DNA from: CAMYKD01 sp041617155
Lineage (GTDB): Bacteria; Pseudomonadota; Alphaproteobacteria; Kiloniellales; JAKSDN01
Direction of reading: 5' to 3'
Length of the DNA stretch: 6,193 bases
NCBI GenBank assembly: GCA_041617155.1
Contig: JBFJPL010000171.1
Location: 1-6,193, forward strand
Positions 1-5,793 of this stretch are shown piece after piece. The position numbers and the translations under genes are program-made. The stretch's first letter is position 1; every line of letters begins with the position of its first letter. Under the pieces are notes generated by a model. That model worked only from the letters and a program-made list of their open reading frames with translations. It was not told where the DNA came from and made no database searches.

Positions 1-1
1 G

Positions 2-145
2 GCGGCACTGGCCGATGCCATCGTTTGGACCCTGGACAATCCGCCAGAGCGCGACGGGCTGCGCGCCCGTGGCGCGGTTTTTTCCGACGAGCTATTGATC
101 GATCGACATTTGGCGGTGTTGCTTGGCCGAAAACGAGATGCCTAG
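2..145 (+). CDS. GT4-family glycosyltransferase, C-terminal fragment (5' end outside window)
   Basis: Only the last 47 codons and the TAG stop are inside the window; the reading frame is open to the left edge. The visible peptide contains ALADAIVWTLDNPPERDGLR followed by ARGAVF. It aligns without gaps to the C-termini of the two complete glycosyltransferases further right (ALAKAISSIIDRPPEAARLR and ALAAAIASTLDARPAAERLR). That makes it the terminal helix region of a GT-B fold, GT4-type retaining glycosyltransferase, a cytoplasmic or membrane-associated enzyme that moves a sugar from a nucleotide-sugar donor. The catalytic residues lie outside the window, so donor and acceptor cannot be inferred. 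Its stop codon lies inside the start region of the downstream sulfotransferase gene, which suggests co-transcription and translational coupling. Confidence 0.85.
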   Translation, partial: AALADAIVWTLDNPPERDGLRARGAVFSDELLIDRHLAVLLGRKRDA

Positions 146-1019
146 GCGATCCAAGATATTCGGCATTGGCCTTTCCAAGACCGGCACCACGACGCTGACC
201 CAAGCGTTGGAAATTCTTGGCTACAGGGCCGTTCACTTTCCGCGCAGTGACAGGGAGATCGAGTTTTGTGACGCCGCCACGGATGCGCCCGTTGCCGCGA
301 TATTCGAGCAACTGGATACCCGGTTTCCGGGCAGCAAATTCATTTACACCGTGCGAGACCGGGAACAGTGGCTGCGGTCCTGCGAAAAATTCTATTCGAT
401 CCGGCGAAGACAGCCCGATGATATTGCCTTGGACCTGCGCCGGAAGTTCTACGGCCAGGCTGAATTCGATCGCCAGCGGTTCGCCGCGGGCTATGAGCGT
501 CATCACGAGCGCGTAACAAGCTATTTCATGGATCGGCCCGGCGATCTTCTGACACTCGATATCTGCGGCCAGGATGCCGGCTGGCCCGCGCTTTGCGCGT
601 TTCTGAAGAAGCCGGTTCCCGACACGCCATTTCCCATGGCCAACAAGGGCGTGATGATCGACGAGATTGTCTTGCGGCTGCTGCACGTCGTCGGGGATGT
701 CGATCGCGCGGCAGCCATCGCCAGCGTCACGCGGCCATACGCCGAACGCCTCTACAAGAGCGCAGAATTCGCCCGACACGATCCGGAGCGACCACTCAGT
801 TTCGACGCCAGTGCGAAGACCGACAAGGTCATCGCGCGCTGCTGTAGCTGCCTCGGCGGTGCCGCATCCGTCGCCACGCAGTTGAAGCTGCCGAAACACG
901 TGGTGCGAAAGGCCAGGTCCAGGCATCGCCGGCGCAAGCTGATCAAGCATATGAGTCGGAAAATGCCTTTGTCGGTCTATTGGTTCATGAAGAGATCCGG
1001 CGCCAAATTGATTCGCTGA
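138..1019 (+). CDS. Sulfotransferase family protein (Sulfotransfer_4-like) with long basic C-terminal extension
   Basis: Predicted to transfer sulfate from PAPS to a carbohydrate or other acceptor. Numbered from the ATG at 138 (293 residues), the N-terminal P-loop GIGLSKTGTTTL (residues 9-20) is the 5'-phosphosulfate-binding loop. YTVRDREQWLRS (70-81) matches the 3'-phosphate-binding strand and helix, with R73 and S81 as likely ligands. PVPDTPFPMAN (159-169) is the motif that normally comes near the end of this family. About 120 further residues follow, including a CCSC cluster (235-238) and a Lys/Arg-rich tail; this extension is not typical of the family and I do not recognise it. The ATG overlaps the upstream glycosyltransferase stop. 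A TTG at 123 in the same frame is an alternative start adding five residues. Neither has a strong Shine-Dalgarno sequence. The acceptor is unknown; polysaccharide sulfation is suggested by the neighbours only. Confidence 0.85.
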   Translation: MPRRSKIFGIGLSKTGTTTLTQALEILGYRAVHFPRSDREIEFCDAATDAPVAAIFEQLDTRFPGSKFIYTVRDREQWLRSCEKFYSIRRRQPDDIALDLRRKFYGQAEFDRQRFAAGYERHHERVTSYFMDRPGDLLTLDICGQDAGWPALCAFLKKPVPDTPFPMANKGVMIDEIVLRLLHVVGDVDRAAAIASVTRPYAERLYKSAEFARHDPERPLSFDASAKTDKVIARCCSCLGGAASVATQLKLPKHVVRKARSRHRRRKLIKHMSRKMPLSVYWFMKRSGAKLIR

Positions 1020-1102
1020 GGTTTGTTGGACGCGAAAAGATTTTGTTGCATCATCTGGCGTTACCGCGTGTTCTAGACTTGTGGTATCGAGCCGCTCGAA
1101 GC

Positions 1103-1107
1103 GGAGG
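1103..1107 (+). promoter_or_regulatory. Shine-Dalgarno sequence GGAGG deciding the 1117 start
   Basis: A perfect GGAGG lies nine bases before the GTG at 1117. The longer frame that opens at the GTG at 1081 would place this motif inside the coding sequence and would add twelve mostly Arg/Ser residues before the first beta strand. The motif therefore argues for the shorter protein. Confidence 0.6.
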
Positions 1108-1116
1108 CGATCGACC

Positions 1117-2028
1117 GTGGTCCTGTATTCTTGCGTTGTCGACAACAATCTCAAATTCAAGAATCAGGCGCTCATCTTCATTCATACGCTGGTCGGCCTG
1201 GCGAAGGTAAAACCGGAACGGATCGTCCTTCACATCATCGAAGGCATGCCGGAAGCGGAGATCGGAGTCTTTCGGCAATTCGGCGTCCAGGTGGCCGTCG
1301 CCGGGCCGTTCGACTCCCGGCACCCGCACTCCAACAAACTGGTGCAGCTGGAAAATCCGCTTCTGCATCTGGCCGACCATGTCGTGCTATGCGACTGCGA
1401 CATCGCTTTTGCCGGCGATGTTTCCGAATGGATAGCCGGCGACAGGCTGCGCGCCAAGCCGGTCGACCGGGCAAACCCGCCGATCGAGCTGTGGCGCGAC
1501 ATTCTGTCCGCCGCCGGCTTTGGCGCCGACTTTCCGACCGTGAAGACGACCCATGAAGACGCCGAGACCTACGCCAACAACTTCAATGGCGGCCTTTACA
1601 TCATTCCACAGAGGGTCTTTCAGCAACTGCGCGAGGCTTGGCCCAAATGGAACCGCTGGCTGCTGGACCGGCAGGAATTGCTCGGCCGCCACGCCCGTAA
1701 CACGGACCAGGTGTCGCTCGGCCTGGCGCTGGCGGCATTGGGTCAGATCGGCGACCCCCTGCCGGTCGGACTCAACTTTCCGGCCCAGCTGCCGATGCCC
1801 GAAGACGCTAGGCTCGACGGGCCGCCGCCGGTCGTGCACTACCACAAGAGACGTGACGAAAGAGGCCATCTCGGCGTCACGAACGTGCCGCTCGTCGACC
1901 AGTCGATCGCCAGGATCAATCGCGTGATCGACGCGAACAGGCAGCGTGGGTTCGACAGATTTCCCTATCCCGTGACCCGGCCCAAGGCGCGGTTCAAGAA
2001 TCGGGTCCGGCAATGGTTCAACATATGA
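1117..2028 (+). CDS. GT-A fold nucleotide-sugar glycosyltransferase (GT8-like)
   Basis: Predicted retaining glycosyltransferase of 303 residues that uses a nucleotide-sugar donor and a divalent metal. The N-terminal strand VLYSCVVDNN (2-11) fits the nucleotide-binding start of a GT-A Rossmann-like domain. VVLCDCDIAF (89-98) holds the DxD-type metal-binding motif at D93-C94-D95. NNFNGGLYII (154-163) matches the GT8-like 'FNsGv' element. TDQVSLGLAL (196-205) matches the conserved DQ..L helix. VVHYHK (239-244) is a candidate C-terminal metal/phosphate-binding His motif. There is no signal peptide or membrane segment, so it should act in the cytoplasm. The start was chosen for the GGAGG nine bases upstream; the GTG at 1081 is the alternative. 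It follows the sulfotransferase gene after a 97-base gap, so it may be in the same operon or have its own promoter. The GT8 assignment is by motif recall; the exact family and sugar are unknown. Confidence 0.8.
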   Translation: MVLYSCVVDNNLKFKNQALIFIHTLVGLAKVKPERIVLHIIEGMPEAEIGVFRQFGVQVAVAGPFDSRHPHSNKLVQLENPLLHLADHVVLCDCDIAFAGDVSEWIAGDRLRAKPVDRANPPIELWRDILSAAGFGADFPTVKTTHEDAETYANNFNGGLYIIPQRVFQQLREAWPKWNRWLLDRQELLGRHARNTDQVSLGLALAALGQIGDPLPVGLNFPAQLPMPEDARLDGPPPVVHYHKRRDERGHLGVTNVPLVDQSIARINRVIDANRQRGFDRFPYPVTRPKARFKNRVRQWFNI

Positions 2029-2098
2029 ACCCGGCGAGCCCAGGGTTGCGCGGGCCGCGGGCCGCGCCAGGCGAAGCTCTCCGGCCATGAGCCGGGTT
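2028..2098. terminator. Inverted repeats between convergent genes, possible bidirectional terminator
   Basis: The short gap between the convergent glycosyltransferase and kinase-like genes is bounded by the perfect 8-base inverted repeat AACCCGGC (2028-2035) / GCCGGGTT (2091-2098). Inside it is a second, very GC-rich stem, GCGCGG (2048-2053) / CCGCGC (2062-2067), with an 8-base loop. The position suits transcription termination from both sides. No T-tract follows on either strand, so a standard intrinsic terminator is not demonstrated. Confidence 0.3.
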
Positions 2099-2933
2099 AC
2101 GGATCCGAAGACCCCGGAGCCCCTCGGAAGCGGTCGAAATGGCCGGAATCGACGTACTTCCACTTCTGCTCGAGGAAGCCCATCTTGGTCCAGGTCGCCA
2201 GGAAACACAGTTCGACGTAGGGGAAATAGGTATGGAAGTCAGGCACTTCCGGACGGATGAGGTGATCGAAGAACACCTCTCGGAACGGCTCCAGCCAGCG
2301 CACGCAAGCCTTGGCCACGCCGGTTCCGATCAACTGACCATCCAATAGGCTCTCAACATCCACGGCACAAGCGCGGCCGCTTTCCCGGGCGATCACGAAG
2401 TTCTTCAGCACCGGGTCGGTGTAGTCGAACCCGATCCACACCTCCGGCGGCATCGAGCGTGCGGCAAAGGCCTCCAGGTCCCGGTAGGCGTCGTCGGTGA
2501 GCACGCCCATCTGGTTTAGAAAGCGCAGATCCCGCTGCAGGCGGTCCGGGAAGGGGGTCTCCGCCACGGCCACGCGCCTCGGCCGGCGCGCGTAGATCGC
2601 GGCATAGAGGTCGGCCACCTTGGCGACGATGTCAGCGTCTACCTCGCGGATGGCCGAGCCGGCCACGTACTCGACCCAGATTTCATGCTCATAGCGGGTG
2701 ATCATCGGCGGGAAATGCTCGCTCGAACCGAAGTGTTCCAGGTTTCGTTCGATCTCGGCGGCGAGGTGGGAGTCCCGAAGCACCAGCCGCTTGAAACGGC
2801 GGCCGTTCATGGTCACGAAAAGCAGCTTCTGGGACTTTTGCAGGCGGGTTCCCGCCAATCGCGACAGATAGTACCGGAGTCGCTTCTTGAAGGGATAGTG
2901 TGACTTCTGCCGCGCTTGAAACTCGAAGGGCAT
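2097..2933 (-). CDS. Kinase-fold protein (APH/LPS-kinase-like), candidate sugar kinase
   Basis: A 278-residue protein (from the ATG at 2933) that looks like a small eukaryotic-type/APH-fold kinase. LLFVTMNGRRFKRLVLR (37-53) resembles the N-lobe strands, with a possible ATP-binding Lys at 48. E60 or E62 may lie in the C-helix. ITRYEHEIWVEYVAG (78-92) resembles the hinge strand. In GFDYTDPVLKNFVI (168-181), D173 and N178 keep the D-x4-N spacing of the catalytic loop. AVDVESL (190-196) supplies the DFG-equivalent metal ligand D192 and the D-x-E pattern seen in APH proteins. The usual catalytic-loop His is replaced by Tyr171. No clear Shine-Dalgarno precedes the ATG. A TTG at 2954 extends the frame by seven residues and the frame is closed by a TAG at the edge of the adjacent palindromic element. 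Substrate unknown; phosphorylation of a cell-surface sugar is inferred from context. Confidence 0.7.
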   Translation of the reverse strand: MPFEFQARQKSHYPFKKRLRYYLSRLAGTRLQKSQKLLFVTMNGRRFKRLVLRDSHLAAEIERNLEHFGSSEHFPPMITRYEHEIWVEYVAGSAIREVDADIVAKVADLYAAIYARRPRRVAVAETPFPDRLQRDLRFLNQMGVLTDDAYRDLEAFAARSMPPEVWIGFDYTDPVLKNFVIARESGRACAVDVESLLDGQLIGTGVAKACVRWLEPFREVFFDHLIRPEVPDFHTYFPYVELCFLATWTKMGFLEQKWKYVDSGHFDRFRGAPGSSDP

Positions 2934-2974
2934 TAATTTGGCACAAACATGCAACGAGACATTTCGGGTTGTCG

Positions 2975-3007
2975 GCTAGTGGTCTAAATCAGACATATGG
3001 TACCCCT
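2975..3007 (+). repeat. Left arm of 33-bp perfect inverted repeat
   Basis: Begins GCTAGTGGTCTAAATCAGAC and ends GGTACCCCT. It is the exact reverse complement of 3044-3076. The outer four bases on each side (GCTA / TAGC) are better explained as target-site sequence than as element. Confidence 0.9.
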
Positions 3008-3072
3008 CGGATCGCCTTTGCCGTTTCCTCGGAAGGCCGTCCCAGGGGTACCATATGTCTGATTTAGACCAC
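2979..3072. mobile_element. MITE-like palindromic element, IS630/Tc1-mariner type
   Basis: A 94-bp element that begins GTGGTCTAAATCAGACATAT and ends with the exact reverse complement. Its 29-bp perfect terminal inverted repeats are 2979-3007 and 3044-3072. The interior continues the complementarity: after one mismatch, GGA/TCC (3009-3011/3040-3042) and GCCTT/AAGGC (3014-3018/3033-3037) also pair. The whole element could thus fold into one hairpin with a loop of roughly a dozen bases. TA stands directly outside both ends (2977-2978 and 3073-3074), within a GCTAGC context. TA duplication, with CTAG as preferred target, is the known behaviour of IS630. The element is too short to encode a transposase, so it would be non-autonomous. 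It lies 45 bases before the start of the kinase-like gene and may affect its promoter. An alternative reading is a large regulatory hairpin or a REP-type palindrome. Confidence 0.75.
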
Positions 3073-3076
3073 TAGC
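3044..3076 (-). repeat. Right arm of 33-bp perfect inverted repeat
   Basis: Begins AGGGGTACCATATGTCTGAT and ends GACCACTAGC, the exact reverse complement of 2975-3007. The 36-base stretch between the arms is partly self-complementary. Confidence 0.9.
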
Positions 3077-3393
3077 TATCGTATCCAATTGTCGTATGTA
3101 GTTCTTGGCTTCGGACAGGAGATCGCCTAGAAGGAGCCACGTTCCCGCGGCTTGGAAGTGTCTCGGATCTGTAGAATTCCGCCGTGACCACTCTACGGCG
3201 GAGATTCAGCGGAGGCTTAACAGGGATAGTGCCGATTGACAACCGCTATGGGTGAGAAGCCCGGGTCGACGCTCACCACGACGCCCGCGACCCGATGCAA
3301 GTCCGGCGGAGTCAATCAAGCATCGCGGATAAGCTAAGCGGAAGGTATACTGTAATACCCGCAACCATGTTCATAACGCCCAGCGATACGACG
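3077..3393. other. Intergenic region without a convincing gene
   Basis: About 317 bases between the palindromic element and the chosen start of the first complete GT4 gene. It is less GC-rich than the flanking genes. An in-frame extension of the GT4 gene back to the ATG at 3295 uses codons rare in the neighbours (CAA, AGT, TCA, CTA, GGA, AGG, ATA), so that extension is probably not translated. The region holds the palindrome at 3174-3207, a perfect -35-like TTGACA at 3236-3241 without a matching -10 at normal spacing, and a -10-like TATACT at 3346-3351 without a matching -35. No tRNA or other RNA gene was recognised. Confidence 0.55.
3174..3207. repeat. Palindrome/hairpin upstream of the GT4 pair
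   Basis: The core is TCCGCCGT (3178-3185) / ACGGCGGA (3195-3202) around a 9-base loop. It is extended by GAAT (3174-3177) / ATTC (3204-3207), with one bulged G at 3203. The result is a 12-bp stem with no T-tract on either side, so it does not look like an intrinsic terminator. It could be a binding site for a dimeric regulator or a structured leader for the downstream genes. Function is not shown by the sequence. Confidence 0.5.
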
Positions 3394-4632
3394 ATGGAGC
3401 CTGCCGCCCAAAGCCGTGTGGCAAGCGAGCCGGCGCTGCGCCTGGCGCTGTTCGTTCGGTCGTTCGGCGGCGGCGGCGGCGCCGAGCGGGTCATGCTGAA
3501 CCTGGCGCGCGCGCTCAGCGGGCGCGGCCACCACGTCGATCTGGTGATGGCGCGGGTGGCCGGCCGCTTTCTCGACGAGATTCCCGAGACCGTCAATCTG
3601 GTCGATCTCGGCGTGCGCTCGGCGCTGCAATTGCTGCCTGCTTTACCCAGCGCGCCCGGGCCGGTTCTGCACTTGGTTCCCGCGTTGCTCGGACCGGATG
3701 CACCCTGGGTCCTCGGCGCGGTGCCGGCGCTGGCGCGCTATCTGCGCCGGAGCCGGCCGGACGCGATGCTGGCGGCGCTGAACTACCCCAATATCGCGGC
3801 GCTGCTCGCACGCCAGATCTCCGGTGTCGGGACGCCTACGGTGATCAGCGTGCACAACCACCTGACCACCTCGCTGGCGCACGCGGTCAAGCCGCGCGTG
3901 AAGGCCATTCCCCGGCTGCTGCGCCGCTTCTTTCCCCAGGCCGACGGCGTGGTCACGGTGTCGAGCGGTCTGGCCGACGACCTCGCCCAGGTGGCTGGCC
4001 TGCCGCGCCGGTCGATTACGACGATCTATAATCCCGTGGTCACGCCGGAGATCGCCGACCGCGCGCGCGAGGCCGCGCCGCATCCCTGGCTCAGGAAAGG
4101 CGCGCCGCCGGTCATCGTCGGTGCCGGCAAGCTGAAGCCCCAAAAGGACTTTCCGACCCTGGTGCGGGCCTTCGCCCGGGTCCGGCAAGGGCGCCCGGCC
4201 CGCCTGATCATACTGGGCGACGGCAACGGACGCGCGAAGCTCTTGAGCCTGGCGCGCGAGCTGGGTGTCGCCGAAGATCTCGAGCTGCCCGGCTTCGTCG
4301 CCAACCCCTATGCCTACATGGCGCGCGCCTCGGCCTTCGTGCTGTCGTCCGCCTGGGAGGGCTTCGGCAACGTCCTGGTCGAGGCGATGGCCTGCGGCTG
4401 CCCGGTGGCCAGCACCGACTGTCCGAGCGGCCCGGCCGAGATCCTCGACCACGGCGCCTTTGGCCCGCTGGTCCCGGTCGGCGACGACGCCGCGCTGGCC
4501 AAGGCGATCAGCTCGATCATCGACCGGCCGCCGGAGGCCGCGCGCCTGCGCGCCCGGTCCGCCGAGTTCACCGCCGAGCGAGCGGCCGAGCGCTATCTCG
4601 AGGTGTTCGAAAGCCTTCGCGCCAAACCGTGA
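3394..4632 (+). CDS. GT4-family glycosyltransferase (GT-B fold), first of tandem pair
   Basis: A 412-residue retaining glycosyltransferase predicted to transfer a sugar from a nucleotide-sugar to a growing glycan at the inner face of the membrane. Numbered from the ATG at 3394: LALFVRSFGGGGGAERV (17-33) is the N-terminal strand and Gly-rich loop. VIVGAGKLKPQKDFPTLVRA is the opening of the second Rossmann domain, and LIILGDGNG its next strand. SAWEGFGNVLVEAMACGCP contains the EX7E pair E322 and E330 that binds the donor. CPSGPAEIL follows. The start was chosen because the paralogue downstream begins a similar distance before the ALFV strand; the ATGs at 3295 and 3367 are alternatives, and none has a good Shine-Dalgarno. 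A Pro/Leu-rich segment (about 3631-3708) is absent from the paralogue. The stop overlaps the next start. Sugar and linkage unknown. Confidence 0.88.
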   Translation: MEPAAQSRVASEPALRLALFVRSFGGGGGAERVMLNLARALSGRGHHVDLVMARVAGRFLDEIPETVNLVDLGVRSALQLLPALPSAPGPVLHLVPALLGPDAPWVLGAVPALARYLRRSRPDAMLAALNYPNIAALLARQISGVGTPTVISVHNHLTTSLAHAVKPRVKAIPRLLRRFFPQADGVVTVSSGLADDLAQVAGLPRRSITTIYNPVVTPEIADRAREAAPHPWLRKGAPPVIVGAGKLKPQKDFPTLVRAFARVRQGRPARLIILGDGNGRAKLLSLARELGVAEDLELPGFVANPYAYMARASAFVLSSAWEGFGNVLVEAMACGCPVASTDCPSGPAEILDHGAFGPLVPVGDDAALAKAISSIIDRPPEAARLRARSAEFTAERAAERYLEVFESLRAKP

Positions 4633-5774
4633 CGGAAGACTCCAGGCATCTTGCCCTTTTCGTTTCCGGCTTTTCGAGCGGCGGCGTGCCGCGCCTGATG
4701 CTCACCCTGGGCCATGCTCTGGCGCTCCGCGGCCACCGGGTTGATTTCCTGGTCGCCCGATCGGAAGGCCCGCTGCGTGAGAAACTCTCATCCCGCGTCC
4801 GCCTGATCGAGCTCGCGGACTGGCAGCCGCGCCTGCACTGGAAGCCCAAGAAGAACCGCCATCGGGTCTTCGCCAGCCTGCCGGCGCTGGTGCGCTATCT
4901 GCGCCGCGAACGGCCCGACGTGCTCCTGTCCGGCGGCAACTACGTCAATTTCGTTGCCGTGGCGGCGCGCGGCCTTGCCAGGTCGGCCACGCGCCACGTG
5001 TTGAGCCACCACTCCAACCTGTCCAGGGAAACGGCGAACAAGCCCTTCGTCCGCTGGGCGGCACGCCACGTCTTCCCCAGGGCCGACGCCATCGTGGCCG
5101 TCTCGCACGGGGTTGCCGAAGATCTGTCCGCGCAGGCGGGCATCGCACGCGACCGCATCACGACGATCCATAATCCCATCGTCACGCCGGAATTGCTGGA
5201 TCAAGCGCGGGCGCCGCTTGACCACCCCTGGTTCGCACCCGGTGCGCCGCCGGTCTTGCTGGGCGTGGGCCGGCTGCACGAACAGAAGGACTTTCCAAAC
5301 TTGGTCAGAGCCTTTGCCCGGGTTCGGGCAGCGCGCGACGCGCGCCTCGTGATCCTCGGCGAAGGCAAGTCCCCAGAAAGCCGGCGCGAACTGCTGGAAC
5401 TGGCCGCCGGTCTCGGTGTCGGCGACGACGTGGCCCTGCCCGGCTTCGTGGACAATCCCTTTGCCTACATGGCGCGCGCATCGGTTTTCGTCCTGTCCTC
5501 TGCCTGGGAGGGCTTCGGCAACGTTTTGGTCGAAGCGCTCGCCTGCGGCTGTCCGGTGGTCAGCACCAACTGTCCGAGCGGCCCGGCGGAAATACTGGAC
5601 GACGGAAAATTCGGTGCGCTGGTTCCGGTGGGTGACGACACTGCCCTTGCCGCGGCCATTGCCTCGACCCTGGATGCGCGACCGGCAGCCGAGCGACTGC
5701 GCGCGCGCGGCGCGCAATTCTCCGTCGACCGCGCTGCCGAGAGCTATCTCAAGGTACTGCTTGGAACCAGATGA
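4629..5774 (+). CDS. GT4-family glycosyltransferase (GT-B fold), second of tandem pair
   Basis: A 381-residue GT-B enzyme, clearly paralogous to the preceding gene. Its N-terminus, LALFVSGFSSGGVPRLML, is the counterpart of the Gly-rich loop, but the GGAER pattern of the neighbour is replaced by GGVPR. Shared blocks include VRYLRRERPDVLL, ITTIHNPIVTPELL, LGVGRLHEQKDFPNLVRAFA and LPGFVDNPFAYMARASVFVL. SAWEGFGNVLVEALACGCP holds the EX7E donor-binding pair E294 and E302. The C-terminus resembles the partial gene at the window's left edge more than it resembles the preceding gene (RARGAQF and KVLLG versus RARGAVF and AVLLG). The GTG start overlaps the upstream TGA by four bases (GTGA) and has no Shine-Dalgarno of its own, so translation is probably coupled to the upstream gene. 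No signal peptide or membrane helix is visible. Its substrates cannot be read from the sequence. Confidence 0.9.
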   Translation: MTEDSRHLALFVSGFSSGGVPRLMLTLGHALALRGHRVDFLVARSEGPLREKLSSRVRLIELADWQPRLHWKPKKNRHRVFASLPALVRYLRRERPDVLLSGGNYVNFVAVAARGLARSATRHVLSHHSNLSRETANKPFVRWAARHVFPRADAIVAVSHGVAEDLSAQAGIARDRITTIHNPIVTPELLDQARAPLDHPWFAPGAPPVLLGVGRLHEQKDFPNLVRAFARVRAARDARLVILGEGKSPESRRELLELAAGLGVGDDVALPGFVDNPFAYMARASVFVLSSAWEGFGNVLVEALACGCPVVSTNCPSGPAEILDDGKFGALVPVGDDTALAAAIASTLDARPAAERLRARGAQFSVDRAAESYLKVLLGTR

Positions 5775-5778
5775 GGGG

Positions 5779-5791
5779 GCTCTGCGAGAGC
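5779..5791. terminator. Small hairpin between convergent genes
   Basis: GCTCT (5779-5783) and AGAGC (5787-5791) form a perfect 5-bp stem with a GCG loop in the 19-base gap between the convergent glycosyltransferase and methyltransferase genes. It is short and has no T-tract, so termination here is only a possibility based on position. Confidence 0.2.
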
Positions 5792-5793
5792 GC

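Noticed and set aside
1043..1079. TTGTTG and TAGACT before the GT-A gene as a promoter
   Set aside because: The spacing of 25 bases is outside the usual sigma-70 range.
1387..2208. Long open frame on the - strand opposite the GT-A gene
   Set aside because: Antisense shadow of a GC-rich gene: Arg/Pro/Gly-rich composition with no recognisable domain, while the + strand frame has clear glycosyltransferase motifs.
2975..3076. CRISPR or tRNA-like structure for the palindromic region
   Set aside because: Only one inverted pair, with no direct repeats and no cloverleaf features.
3067..3192. GACCACT shared by the right end of the palindromic element and the loop of the 3174-3207 hairpin, as a sign of a second element end
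   Set aside because: Only seven bases match and the surrounding sequence does not resemble the element end.
3236..3264. Perfect -35-like TTGACA at 3236-3241 as part of a promoter
   Set aside because: The bases at 16-18 nt spacing are GC-rich with no -10-like hexamer, so a promoter cannot be supported.
3251..3277. GGTGAG/CTCACC inverted repeat as an operator
   Set aside because: Six-base arms 15 bases apart with no extension; likely chance.
3344..3359. GGTAT/ATACC small hairpin overlapping TATACT
   Set aside because: A 5-bp stem is expected by chance, and no -35 lies at proper spacing.
3643..5717. Long - strand open frames opposite both GT4 genes
   Set aside because: The two frames resemble each other only because the sense genes are paralogous; the composition is low-complexity Arg/Gly/Gln-rich and no domain is visible.
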